The position numbers were made by a program, and so were the translations under genes. From Ziziphus jujuba (Eukaryota > Streptophyta > Magnoliopsida > Rosales > Rhamnaceae): DNA of 64,000 nucleotides. The notes beneath the pieces are model-generated. The model did not search any database. It was not told the DNA's origin and saw only the letters and a program-made list of their open reading frames with translations. The stretch covers positions 9,636,001 to 9,700,000 of the forward strand of contig NC_083382.1 of assembly GCF_031755915.1 (NCBI RefSeq), given 5' to 3'. Shown here piece by piece: positions 36,389 through 49,622 of this stretch (positions within the stretch are counted from its first letter, which is position 1; every line of letters begins with the position of its first letter).

Positions 36389-36712
36389 TGTATTAGAGAA
36401 ATTACCATCAGTTATATATCTCAGTATCAGAGCTATGTCGTATGCTTTTGTTACTTGTTCACATAAGAATTAGTTTATGTTAAGGAAGATTGTTACACGT
36501 ACTCAGCCACATATTGTTCATCTACTGGTAATAAAGGTTTTAGTCGGTTAAGTCTATTTTTTGGTGTATATAAGCTTTGCTATATAAACATTTTTCTCTG
36601 TATTTGAAAATTGTAATAAAAACGAAGCCTCTAGATTCTTCTCTCTCTTCCTCTTTTCTCTCCTTTTTTTCTTCATCAACTTAAGAAAACCCTAGCTTGA
36701 TGTTTCTTCTCT
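36389..36712 (+). repeat. 5' LTR of the copia element
   Basis: It starts TGTATTAGAGAA and ends GTTTCTTCTCT, and aligns along its length with 41986-42313 (GTTCACATAAGAATTAGTTT; TCTCTGTATTTGAAAATTGT). A TATA-like GTATATAAGC is inside. Immediately downstream, at about 36713-36725, is TGGTACCAGAGCC, a primer-binding site resembling the initiator-Met tRNA type with one change. Confidence 0.85.
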
Positions 36713-39700
36713 TGGTACCAGAGCCACTTTCCATGGCAGAAAAACAAAGCTCGATGCTAGCAATCTCTCCCTTTGCCAATAACATCATCAAATTAGATGA
36801 TTCCAATTTCTTCATTTGGAAATCGCAGATCCTTCCAATCATTAAGGGCCATAGGTTCACGAAATTCTGCAGTACTCTTCATAGAATGAGTTCATCAAAG
36901 GTTAGAATTAGAGTTTGACTTCTTCCTCTCTAATTCTCTCTCTTGCAGCTCAACGATTAGCTACTCAGCTCAAGAACGAGAAGATTGGGAAATTCAAGAT
37001 CAGTTTCTTATTGGTTGGCTCAAAGGCACCATTGATAGAAAGGTAATTGGGCATTTTCTTGGTGCTGATACTACTCATAAATTATGGATAGGTGATTGTT
37101 AATTGCTATGCAACCAAGTCTCATAGCCGTGTTTTGCATTATCGGAAATTGCTTCACAATACTAAAAAGAATGATCTCTCGACTGAGAATTATATTCTCA
37201 AGATGAAGGATTTGTTGGAAATTTGGTCGCCACTGGTGATAAAGTCACAGAGCATGATCTAATTTTGTATATTCTTGGGGGCTTGGGTTCTAATTACCAA
37301 CCTATCTCTACTACTTTTAAGGTACGACCTAATTAATATACTCTTGATGAGATTCAACACTATTTGCTCTCTTATGAATCTAAGTTTGAAGAAGCTAATT
37401 CTATTGTCAACCTTGAGTTGAACCACAAAGTAGCTCATTTGATTTCTGAACCTGGTGTTAATTCTGGTTCCTTCATTTCAAATCCTTGAGTAGTTGGTAT
37501 TCCTAATATGGTACCTTTATATGATTCCAATACACACTTTAGCTCTTCTACTTCTTTTGATAATGTACAAATGGTTATGTCCCCTGTTGGTTATGGTATA
37601 TGTGGTCCTTTTTTTGGCTTTTATGGTTATGGCTATTCTTCTTTATCTTTTCCTGGATCTCATGATTATGCCAATCAAGTTTTTCATGTTGTTTAGCAAG
37701 TACTGGGTCATGGTACTGGAAATTTCTATAGAGGCAGTAGTCGAGGTGTTTATGGTCATAGTGTTGGCAAGTTTTCAATACACACTTGTCAACTTTGTGG
37801 ACTTTATGGACATATAGTAGCTTATCGCTATCATCATTTCAATGCTAATTATGTGGGAGGTGCTATACCTACTTAATTCTCAATTCGGATCTTAGACCAT
37901 GCTATCTCTATCTATTGGTTCCTCTATCTCTCCAATCATTTTCCTCCACCAGCTGCTCACTTTCCTCCTTCAGCTTCTTCTATTTCACATACTAGACCAC
38001 ATTCTTATTCTCAATCCTTACCATTGCCATTTTTGGGATCTCACTCACATTAATATCCGGTGTCTTCTACTCTGTCTCAAGGTCATTTGGTTTGTTCTTC
38101 ATCTAAATTCACTCCCATGGTTTCTCCAGCTAACTCTACCTCTTCAATTATGGTTGTTTCTGAGAAGTTTTGCTAGAAATTGTTAATCTGCAACACCTTT
38201 GACTCTTCTTGACCAAACTTGGTATTTGGATAGTAATGCTACTGATCATGTGGTGGCTGATGGTAATTCCTTACTTTAACAAATAGCATATGAGGGCAAC
38301 AACAAGTTAATGGAAAATAGGCAACACTTGGATATTTCTCATATTGGTAACACTTCTATACTCATTGGTACTACTGTTATTCATATTTTGAATATTTTTC
38401 TTGTCTCTGGTGTTGCTAAGAACTTACTAAGTGTTCCTAAATTAACTCATGACAACAATTTAACTGTTGAATTTTATGGCCTCTTACTGCATGTTAAAGG
38501 ACCATCTAGGGAAACCATTTCTCCAATAAGTGTCTAATAAGAGTATATATAAATTGTTGTTGTTGCCTTCTTCTAAATTCTCATTACCAATTTCTTTTTA
38601 TTGTCAATCAAGTCCTGTTAATTCGTTTCACTTCTTTTTCACCTCACACTACTGTTTCTTCTACTCATACAACAAACTCAACTGATGCTTTATCAAGTGT
38701 TAGCTCCAATTATCATACTTCAATTGTTCCACCTATTTCTGATTCAGCAACTGTTCCAATTGTTAATTGTGATTCTTTTTCTTGTAATAGTTACAATGCA
38801 TATGCTACATTTGTATCGAATTTTCCATGTTGTCACAATGGCTTTGTTTCTATGCGCAATAAATTGGCACATGAAGAAAATTCTTCTTGTACTTCATGTG
38901 TGTCTTCATGTACAGATAATCAAACTAAAAAGCCTACTTCATTTCCTTTTCAACATAATATTTTTTTTCTTTGAATTCCAGCTCTATCTTTAATCCTTCA
39001 AATTAGGTTCTTTCTATTTATCCTACTAATGCTACACTAACCATTTTTGCCACTGCAGAGTCCTGTGTAGATCTCAATACATTACATAGAAGAATAGATC
39101 ATCCTTCTAGTGCTATTTTGACAAAAATAATGAGCTTATGCAATATTCTTCTTCTAGACATTTAACAGATTTATGTGAAGCTTGTCCATATGGTAAACAA
39201 CATTTCATCAATTTTCCTTCTTCTCATCCTCGTGCTTCTGAACCCTTGGAACTTATTCATACTAATATTTTTGTTCTTCACTAATGTTTTCTCGTGAAGG
39301 TTTTCATTAGTACATTTAATTTCTTGATGATTATACTAGATATGTTTGGATTTATCCAATGAAACTGAAATCTAAAGCTCTGTCTTTGTTAAGTTTCATA
39401 CAATGACTGAAAGATATTTTGATAGCAAGATTCTTCAACCTTACTGGGATAGTGAGTATTGTTCTTTTCTTCCATATCTCCAAGTTTTCAATTTCATCAT
39501 CCAATCCTTATCTTCATGTTCAAAATGGTCGTGTTGAGAGAAAACACCACCACATTGTTAAGGTTGGTATTAGTCTTTTAGCTCAAACTAATGCCTCTTC
39601 TTTATTGGTGGGGTGTTTTTCGTTGTTCGGTTTATATCATTAATAGGACTACTACTCAAGCTTTGTAGTAGTCTATCCTTTATAATTTTTTTTTTCCCAA

Positions 39701-41985
39701 AGCGCATATCTATAATTTCTTTTGTGTTTTTGGCAGCACATACTATCCTTTTTTGAGATCTCATAACAGTACTAAATTTTAGTTTCATACGCAAAAATGT
39801 GTCTTCTTGGGGTACAATCCTGACTATAAAAGTTACAAATGTCTCAACTCTTTTGGTTGCATTTATATTTCTAGTTGTATTCATTTTAATGAATTTGAAT
39901 TTCCTTTTGAATATGATATTAATTTTGTTCATTTCGTTCTCAAACTAATTCTTTTATTTCTTCTTCTTCTCAATATGATTTAATTTATACCATACCTTTG
40001 TTTGTTGTTCATTGTACTAATACATCCTCTATGTTACCATCTTCATCTATATCTGATCTTAATCATTCCAATCCATCTTCCTCTTTTGTGTCCTCTCTTT
40101 CAACTATTAAACTTTATGTTGATTTACCCTTGTCTGCACCTATCACTTTCATGTCCTCTCCTTCATGTTTTCATTCTTCATCTATTTGTTCTCAACACAC
40201 TTTTTCTTAAGCGGTTGTTCAACTAATTCACTAGAACATTTCCTTGTCTCTTTTTTACCTCCTCAACCACATTCTGCACCTCAATCTACATCTGTTCATC
40301 CTATGATCATTAGATCTAAGGTAAGTATTCATAAACCTAAAGTCTTTTCAGTCACTAATCATCCTTTGTCTCTTGTTCCTTTTTCTTACATTACTGAAGC
40401 TGAAATTGTTTCTCAAGTTCTTTCTGACCCTCAATGATAAGTTGCAATGAATAGTGAATATACAGCACTCATGAACAATATAATACTTGGTCGTTGGTTC
40501 TTTATGTTCCTGGTATGCATGTAGTAGGCAATATAAATAGTTTTTTAGAACTAGATAGAAGGCTGATGGTTTAGTAGAGAGACTTAAAGCTCATTTGGTA
40601 GCAAAGGGATTCCACCAAACCCTTGGTATTGATTATGCTAAAACCTTTAGTCCAGTAATCAAATCAGCAACTATACAAGTCATCTTAATACTTGCTTTAT
40701 TAAATCATAGGCAAGTTAGACAGCTAGACTTCAATAATACCTTTTTGAATGGAGATTTGCTTTAAGATGTTTATATCATACAACCACAAAGCTTTGTTAG
40801 TAAAGAAGCTCCTATTTACGTTTGTAAACTATCAAAGTCATTATATGGTTTAAAATAAGCTCCACGTGCTTGGTTTGATAAATTGAAGAGTGTTTTACTT
40901 GGTTTTGGTTTTAAAAATTATCAAGCTGATACCTCTCTTTTCATTTTGAAAACTAAAATTGCTTATATTCTCATATTGGTTTATGTTGATGATATTCTTG
41001 CCACTAGAAATAATTTAGACTTCATTTAGCAACTCATACAACAATTAAATGTTACTTTCTCATTGAAAGACTTAAAAGATTTGCATTATTTCTTGGGCAT
41101 AAAGGTTACATGAACAACTAGTGCTATGATGTTGAATCAATCTAAATATACATTTGATTTGCCGAAGAAGACAAAGATGGATGGTGCCAAGCCTATATCT
41201 TCTCCTATGTGTTCTAGTATCAAACTTTCTTAATATGATAGGGACTTATTTCTTGAACCGACTATGTATAGAAGTATTGTAGGTGCCTTGCAATATTTTT
41301 CCATAACAAAACTAGATATCTTATATACAGTTAGTACTCTTAGTCAATTTCTTTAAGCACCAAAGTGGTATATTGGAAGGCATGTAAGTGGGTGCTTCAT
41401 TATCTAAAGGGAACTTTAACATATGGTCTTTGTTTTACAGCCAATTCTCATTTACAAGTTCAAGGTTTTACTGACTTTGATTGAGAAAGCAATATTGATG
41501 ATCACAGGTTAGTGAGTGATTACTGTGTTTATTTGAGCTCCAACTTGATTTCATGGAGTTCTAAAAAGCAACATATAATTGCTAGGTCTTCAACAGAAGT
41601 AGAATACAAAGCATCAACCCATATTACAGCTAAAATTTGTTAGCTACAAAATTTGTCTCAATAACTTCAGTTTAACATTGCTTGTCCAACTATATGGAGT
41701 GACAACACAGGTGCAGCAGCTTTAGCAACAAACCTAGTTCTGCATGCTAAAGTTAAACGCGTTGAGCTTGATTTGTCTTTTGTGCGTGAGAAAGTGGCTT
41801 CTAAGTCTTTAGAAGTTAAGTACATACCAACTGAAGAACAGCTTGCTGATATCTTCACAAAAGCTTTTGGAATAACAAGGTTCTTATACTTAAAACAGAA
41901 ACTTCATCTTCAAGACACCAAGACAGCAACAATGGCTTGAAAAGGAGGAAAATGATAAGAGTTTAGAAGGTTCTCTTTGAAGGGG

Positions 41986-42313
41986 GATATTAGAGAAACT
42001 ACCATCATTTATGTCTCTGTATTAGAGCCATGTCATATGTTTTCTTTAGTTGTTCACATAAGAATTAGTTTTATGTTAAGGAAGGTTGTTACATATACTT
42101 AACCACGAGTTGCTTATCTATTGGTAGTAAGGGTTTTAGTTGGTTAAGCCTATTTTCTGGCATATATAAGCTTCGTTATATATACAATTTTCTCTGTATT
42201 TGAAAATTGTAAATAAAACAAAGCCTCTAAATTTTTTCTCTCTCTCATCCTTTTTTTTCTTTCTCTTTTATCTTCTTCAATCGAAAAAGACACTAACTTA
42301 CTGTTTCTTCTCT
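41986..42313 (+). repeat. 3' LTR of the copia element
   Basis: It follows a polypurine tract, TTGAAGGGGGA, at about 41977-41987. Its first two bases differ from the 5' LTR, so the canonical TG is lost. It ends ACTGTTTCTTCTCT. Confidence 0.85.
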
Positions 42314-45130
42314 AGGCGGAGAATGGAGTCCTTGCCCTGATATATATTGATATATATTTTGCATCATGTTATATTTTTAAAAATTGTGATGATGTGTCAC
42401 TTAGTTAATTGTATTTAGTATTGGAAACTAAATTAATATTGTTAACTTCAAGGTAGATTTGGTGCCTATGTGTAATTCTTGACATGATAATGCATTTTGC
42501 TATATGTGTGAGTAAGGGTGAACTAAATATTCTTTCTAACTAGAGTTATGTAAAAAAATGAGCCTTTATTTAAGCTTTACTGTGAGATGCTGTTTATAAG
42601 CTTGAATCTATATTCCTTATGAAGATTAATGCAATCTAGACTTCCTTACTTGCCCGTGGATGTAAATTGTTTTATTAGTAGTTGAACCATGTAACTCTTG
42701 TGTGTTTTGCTTCTCTTTCTACTGTTTCTTCTTGTTTTCATTTGTATTGCTAGTTTATCTTTGTGGTTGTTGGTTTTGTTGTTTATGGGTTTATCTAGTT
42801 GTTAAAATCCTTATTATATATATATATATATATATATATTAAGTTTATTTATTTGTTAAAGCCCTAAAATTTGTAATTCAAAAAAAGCCTTTTTCTTTTC
42901 TTCTATATGAGCCCCAATGCAAACCACCATAAATGACGCCTCCACTTTCACTCGATCAATCGATCTACACAAGGTATTGATCATCGATTGTCATGCCATG
43001 ACTAGTCATTCTTCATGCCGACCACCATCCTTTTTTCTCATGATCAATAAGCCACATCTTGTTGTTCAAGCTAGATTTACATACCTCTCGGTGTTTATGA
43101 TTGAAATTCAAATCATTTTTGGTATAATTGAGGAAACCTTTCTTGTTTATGCATTTTGATAGTCACTAGGAAAGCCAAAAAGAAATGAGTGCAATATTAA
43201 TTTTTTAATTTGATGTATTTAGAGGAGCTAGATTTTTTATCTCTTACTCTTTAACTTAAGTTTTAAGTATTTTTTATTCTTATTTTGCTTTATATTATTA
43301 TAATATTTTTTTTTTTTTTTTTTTTGGTTCATATTCTATTTACAGAAGAAAAAGGACATGGCACTAGAATTTTTATTTTGTTTTATTTTTTAACAACGAT
43401 GATGCAGGCGAGGAAATTAGATCCCCATCCTCAACGACCACCCCTAATTCTCAGAGGTAGCTAGGGAATGGGGTAAATAATTCCTCATGGGGACAAGGAT
43501 GGTAATTCAATAACTAGCTTTGTCCCACCCCATTATTATGCTATACACGTTGCTGATTTTGCTTTCTAGCTACATGCAGTATTATGACATTCCTTTGTTA
43601 ATTCCTTTGTTATGTGTATGAGCTTGGAGTATACCACCATAATTGAAAGAGAAATTTTTAAGTATAGTATTTGTTTTGAAAAGGAATAGTATGGTTGTGG
43701 AAATGTTGATTATGAATGCTATATTGTTAGATTTTAAAAGATATACCATATAAGAAAGTGATGAGCGGGTTTTGTGCCTTAAGGATGTTAAAGGATCATG
43801 AGATAGTTTCGTTCTCCCTCCGTACTATTTGATGATGTTTCAGGATGCTATACACTACCTGGCAACTCAAGATATAGTATGCTACATTATATGTTTCAGA
43901 TCTTTTCATGATTTTCTACGTTTTAATAATTATTTTATGGATATTCGTGTATATTGTTTATGCCAATATCAAATTTATGTTTAAGTTTAATTATGACATT
44001 TTAAATTGTTTAAAAAGAAAATCCTTGTTTTATAATAATTTTTTGGGACATAAGATGAGTTTTGTAATGCTTTTAGAGGGGAAACTTTTCAAATAGTGTT
44101 AACGTGAGGTTTTGATAGATTTGTTATCCAAAATAAATCATTATTCTTTATAGTACTAAACCACTCACTGATATATATTTGTCAAACATTTTAGTTTTTT
44201 AATTTGTTTCCCTTGGATTCAAGCAATTAGCAAGCTGCTTTTCTTGTGCATCATTTTATCAGTTATCTTCCACATTAGCAGACTCAGTAATATTTACTAC
44301 TCTTTTATCATTGTAGCACTCAATATATCTTTCTATTATCTTAGACCTTTTAAACTGTTTCTAGTATGCTTTGAATATAGTGAAGATGGGTTGCATATGC
44401 ATTTGGTAACTTGTTAAACTTATTTATGTTGTAGTTGCAATTATGGTGCTGGATGTTGACTATGAAATTTTAGTTTGAAGGTTGTGTTGATGATATGAAA
44501 AAATATTGGAGTGTATTTTTATTTGGAAGAAACATTTTAGGTATCCATAATTTGATAAGATTTCATCGAGTTTTCTGTAAAAATTGTAGGTTTTTACTAG
44601 ACAAGACTAACTGAGAATCCTGGAAGGATTCCTAGGATGGGTGGTCCTATTAATACAAATATATTCAACTAACTAGATTTAAATGTATTTTTATATTGAA
44701 AACTAAATTATTTTCTTATAGCATAAACACAAATATTTAAAGTAGAATAAAATTTATTCATAAATTTCATCAAGTTGTTGTATTAATTATAATATTTGAT
44801 GGATAATGTTTAATCAACAAAATATTCAAACCATAAAAAAAAAAAAATTTATTTAGTAAAATAAAAGTTTACCGGAAAATATGATTAAGATTGGAGCTTC
44901 GAAGATATTTAAATCTCTTCGTCAAATAAATTGTATTTCTAAGAATTAAATAATACATATGAATAAATTAAAGTTATATGTTTTCACTATAAAATATATA
45001 TATATATATATATATATAATAATTTTGTAGTACAGACGTTTATAAATACGATAGTGTTTTTGAAAAAATTATTGTTTTTATATGATAGTATTGATAATTG
45101 TTTTTTCAAAAACCGTCCACACCATAAAAA
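42314..45130. other. Long gene-free spacer between copia element and hairpin repeat
   Basis: I see no gene. It holds (TA)n tracts at about 42814-42839 and 44996-45018. A dispersed repeat at about 44690-44995 matches 3760-4080. Confidence 0.55.
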
Positions 45131-45155
45131 AATCATATATATATATATATATATT

Positions 45156-45360
45156 AATCAAACAATATAAATATATTTAGCTAACAAGAGTTTAAGTAAT
45201 ATACTTCAATTCTTGTTATCTGAATATATTTATATTTTTTGATTGATATGTAGGGTTCGTTTGGAATATATATATTAATCAAACAATATAAATATATTTA
45301 GCTAACAAGAGTTTAAGTAATATACTTCTTGTTATCTGAATATATTTATATTTTTTGATT
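45156..45360. repeat. Tandem pair of a short hairpin (MITE-like) element
   Basis: Each unit has two inverted 34-base arms around a short loop: 45156-45189 with 45211-45244, and 45277-45310 with 45327-45360. The arms differ at a few positions only (for example TTTAGCTAACAAGA against the complement of TCTTGTTATCTGAA). The whole unit, including the flank GATATGTAGGGTYCGTTTG, is repeated about 120 bp later. No coding capacity; probably a MITE or foldback element. Confidence 0.75.
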
Positions 45361-45381
45361 GATATGTAGGGTCCGTTTGAA

Positions 45382-47730
45382 ATAGTTGATGAAAATAGAG
45401 GTTTAGTCTGCACAATTTTGTATAATAGATTTTTTTTGAAAAATAACTATTATTAAAAAGTTAATAAGCGTTTGACTGTAAATAAAAAAACTATATTAAA
45501 TGCTCAATGAATTTCCATATAAGCTAAAATAGCTGTATTAAATATTTATTAAGTTTTCATATAAGTTAAAAAAAAAAACATAAAATTTAAATTTTTCTAA
45601 AACAGTTTAAAAAAACTATTTTTTTGTCAATAATGTTTATCGATTTTTATCAAATATTTTTATTTTTTAATAAAAAAATTTTTAGTTTTCAAATAGAACT
45701 TTTAATCCTAACTCTGCCAAACAGGCACGTAATGGTGGACCTTGGAATTATTTGCAGAGGGGGCAATGCTTTATAATCTAATGACACTTTTCTCTTCTTT
45801 CCTTTTTATTTTTTATTTTTTTATTTCTGGGGATTTATTTGGACATTTATATATACAAATATATAACTTTTTTTCCCTATATTGTAGCAAGCCCAACTAA
45901 TTAGATTTTTTAATAAATTGAATAGGTTCCCATTTTTTTTTTTTTTGTAATTCTATTTTTTTAGAACACTATGATTTTAATATTTTAATAATGATTTGAG
46001 GTTTTCAATAAATACATTACAAATTTACATAAAAAAATAAACATAATCCTCCCTTGAAGTTAAAAAAATAATAATAAAAAACTATTTTATTGAGAATTTG
46101 AAAAAATAACAGTAAAACTAGCAATTAAAATGAAGAATTGGTATCCCTATAATTAAAGCAACACATAATAGTCGTTAAATAAATATTTATTTTTAAACAA
46201 ATATAGTTTTTTTTTTCAATTATAAAATTTAATCACATTAAATTATTGTAATTTTTAAATAATCATTATTTTAAGATTTATGATTATTAACTACTATACT
46301 ATATTGTTAAAAATGAGTTATTATGACTATATTTAATAATTATGATTATAAATAAGTAAGAGAAAGAATAAAAAAATAATAATAAGACAAGTTTTAAAAA
46401 AATCTATTAAATTTGCAGTGTAGAAGTAAACTTAAGGGGCACATGTTAACATTCACCCAAAAAAAAAAATGATGGGGCACACCTGGGCTTGCCTGTGTTT
46501 GTATGCATTGAACAATTTACTATTGTTTAATCCAAGTTATACAACAATTTAATATTGTTTAGCGCAAACCAAAATCTACTAGAAAATAATATTTTTTGAA
46601 AATTCGTGTTAAAAAAAAAAAAACGAAACAAAAAAGCCAAAAAACAAACCTTTTTGATGGAAATCATTACTCACATTAGCATATTAAAAAAAAAAAACAA
46701 AAAACAAAAAAAAAAACAAAACTTTTTTATTGTTTTATTTTTTGCTTTTATAGTTATGAATGCATAACAAGAGAAACTTAAAACCACGTGCCATTCTATT
46801 AAATTTTAGGTAAATTATAAAAACACCCTATCTAAATATTTTATTTCACATTTAAATTTTATTTTTTGTTATTATTGCCCAATTTTCATTTGTATTATAC
46901 GTATACATATATTATGTAAGGTAACGATTTTCGGTCAAATTGTGCAATTTAATAATGAAGAAAGATTATTATATATATATATATATATATATTTATCTAA
47001 TGACACAAACACACTTGCCTAAAATATTTTCACAGAGATATATTGTAACTTTATTTAATAAAACATAAATGAAAATGAAGAAAAAAATGTTCAACATCAT
47101 AATGGAAACGCCTTTATGAGAGAGTTGAATAATAAAAACCACTATTTACTTTGAAATATCACGAATTTGAAATCTTTATCTCCAAAATTTAAAAATAACA
47201 ATTAAAAAAATATGAATGGAAATGGAAAAAAAAGAAAAAAGAAAAAAATTTCAATCAATCTAATTCTGAAAATTTTAAACTTCTAATATTTTACCATTTA
47301 AAGAATTGAACAGGGTAATAATATCATTTTATGATTTTTTTTTCCTGAGTATTTTATGGTTAAAATTTAACATATAACTATGTCCTTTAATATAAAATTG
47401 TTCTTTTGCAAAATATTTAAAATTCAAGGCCAAGTATATATACGTAATAATAGCAAAAAATAAAAATAAAAACATATGTAAATAAATTAAATTATAGGGG
47501 CGTCCTCTTATAATTTACCGAAAATTTTACAACCACACACGTGGTAGTACTGGTACTAGCATAGTCTAATAGTAGTAGCCGTCGTCTATTAGTTGTCAAA
47601 AGCATTGGCGTTAACTTATGAGATGGTACTGTGGTCAACTGGGTGAGTTATGACCACTAAGATCGTAGATTCAAGAGGAGGCAGGTAAAGAAGAGCAACA
47701 CTTCAAAGCAGCAATAATAAAATCGATCTG
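45382..47730. other. AT-rich spacer upstream of gene F
   Basis: No gene is seen. It contains many poly(A/T) runs and (TA)n at about 46970-46992. A G-box core CACGTG lies at 47538-47543, about 250 bases before the start codon of F. A W-box-like GGTCAA is near 47633. Both are possible regulatory sites by sequence only. Confidence 0.45.
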
Positions 47731-47739
47731 TATATTTAA
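47731..47739 (+). promoter_or_regulatory. Putative TATA box of gene F
   Basis: TATATTTAA lies 48-56 bases upstream of the start codon, a normal spacing for a plant gene with a short leader. Confidence 0.5.
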
Positions 47740-47786
47740 CTCTTATTTTTGCTTTGCAGAATCTAAGCAGCCAAACAACCAAACCA

Positions 47787-49622
47787 ATGGGTTCCAAAGA
47801 AGTATCACATCCCAAGCCTCATGCAGTATTCGTCCCCTACCCAGCCCAAGGCCACATTAAACCAATGCTTCAACTAGCAAAACTTTTCAACCATAAAGGT
47901 TTTCACATAACCTTCGTTAATACCGAATTCAACCACAATCGTTTTCTCAAATCGCTTGGTCCAAACTCTCTTAATGGCTTCCCTGACTTCAACTTTGAAA
48001 CCATTCCCGATGGCCTACCACCTTCTGATTCGGAATCAACCCAAGATATCCCTTCTCTTTTCAATTCCATCAGAAAAAACTTAAGCTTGCCTCCATTTCT
48101 TGAGCTCCTTGCAAAGCTCAATAGCAGTGCTTCTTCTTGTTCTTCTTCTTCAAATAATAATAATAATAATAATAATGATATTCCTCCAGTCACTTGCATT
48201 GTGTCGGATCGTCTCATGCTATTCACCATCCGTGCGGCTGAAGAACTTGGGATTCCTATTGTATTGTTTATTACAATAGCTGCAAGTGTTTTCATGGCAC
48301 ACAGCCAGCTTCCAGCTCTGGTAGAAAAAGGACTAGCCCCACTAAAAGGTGATGATATTAGAATATCCATTATAGATGGATTGATTATGTCTCGTTTTGT
48401 AAGCTTTTTTTTTTTTTTCTTCCTTCTATTTAATAATTATGTGTTATTTGCTTGATTCAATATTTGTTAGTTAGCAATTGTTAGGGGGAAAAATGAAAAA
48501 TCAAACATTTGAAGTAAGGAGATTACACAGCATTCATTAGTCCAAAATAAAAAAAAAAAAAAAAACCAAAAACGAATGCATTACCAAACGATAATTGAAA
48601 GTAGCAATTGGGGATTTTTTTTTTTTTTTTTTTCATTTTTACCAAATTATGATGCTTGTTATATTTGTGATGCAGATGAGGTTTTTTTAACAAATGGGTT
48701 TTTGGACAAAGTAATTGACTGGATTCCGGGAATCAAAGACATCCGTTTAAGGGATATTCCAACGTTTTCCCGGATTAGAAAACCAGACGACATCGTATTC
48801 AACTTCCTGTTGGAAGCAGTTCAAGCCCTTCCCAAAGCTTCGGCATTTGTTATACATAGTTTCTATGAGCTAGAACCTGAAGTTATTGATGCTCTCTCAT
48901 CAGCTACAGCAAATCCAAACATTTTTGCCGTTGGGCCTCTTCAACTTCTTCTCAATCACATACAACAAGACTCCTCCTCTTCCTCTTCCTCTTCCAAACA
49001 AATTGGATACAGTCTCTGGAAAGAAGAAACAGAGTGCCTCAAGTGGCTTGATTCCAAGCCACAAAACTCGGTTCTCTATGTGAATTTTGGCAGCATAACT
49101 GTTTTGACACCGCAACAACTCTTGGAGTTCGGTTGGGGACTAGCAAATAGCAAGCAAACATTCTTGTGGGTAGTTAGGCCTGACTTAGTTATAGGTGATC
49201 AAGCTGTTTTGCCACCTGAATTTGCTGACCAAATTAAAGAAATGGGTTTTATAGCAAGTTGGTGTCCACAAGATCAAGTTCTAAATCACCCATCGATTGG
49301 AGGGTTTTTGACACATTGTGGTTGGAATTCAACCATTGAGAGTTTATCTGCAGGAGTGCCTATGCTGTGTTGGCCATTCTTTGCGGACCAGCCAACGAAT
49401 TGCAGACTTATTTGCAAGGAATGGGGAGTGGGAATGGAAATTGACAATGATGTTAAAAGAGATGGAGTGGAGAAGCTTGTGAGAGAGTTAATGGAGGGAG
49501 AAAGAGGTAAGGAAATGAAACGCAAAGCCTTGGAATGGAAGAAATTGGCCCAAGAGGCATGTGGTCAAAATGGTTCTTCAGCATTAAACTTGGACAGTTT
49601 GGTCAAGCATGTTTGTTCATAA
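47787..49622 (+). CDS. UGT gene F: UGT85A-like UDP-glycosyltransferase, two exons, extended loops
   Basis: Exon 1 is 47787-48348 and exon 2 is 48676-49622; the intron is 327 bp, phase 1. The ATG at 47787 gives MGSK, matching its paralogs. The product is 502 residues, the longest of the six. The extra length is in two low-complexity loops: a Ser/Asn tract at about 113-130 (eight Asn in a row), just before the catalytic Asp141, and a Ser tract near 287-294. His23 lies in AQGHIK. The PSPG box is about 383-426, ending ADQ, followed by Pro where the others have Gln. N-terminal residues are closest to the family consensus (HIKPMLQLAKL). Predicted cytosolic glucosyltransferase of unknown acceptor. 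Confidence 0.95.

Larger units (their letters stand above)
36389..42313 (+). mobile_element. Decayed full-length Ty1-copia retrotransposon
   Basis: Two LTRs (36389-36712 and 41986-42313) enclose gag, protease, integrase and reverse transcriptase/RNase H remnants in copia order. Recognisable pieces are the gag start near 36730-36870, AKNLLSVPKLT near 38414 (protease to integrase link), NGRVERKHH near 39522 (integrase), FSPVI near 40650, LYGLK near 40840, YVDDIL near 40982 (reverse transcriptase) and SSTEVEYKA near 41588 (RNase H). Numerous stops and frameshifts make it inactive. No convincing target-site duplication was found. The LTRs differ at many positions, so the insertion is old. Confidence 0.9.

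Noticed and set aside
37494..38993. Several separate open frames read as small membrane proteins rich in Leu and Ile
   Set aside because: They are off-frame readings of the T-rich copia gag-protease region.
36384..42318. A target-site duplication around the copia element
   Set aside because: Bases next to the two LTR ends (GGGGT on the left, AGGCG on the right) do not match, and the 3' LTR start is altered, so I could not support one.
940..49622. A mixed biosynthetic gene cluster around the UGT genes
   Set aside because: No P450, terpene synthase, methyltransferase or other pathway enzyme is present in the window; everything else intact or decayed is repeat-derived or an F-box relic.
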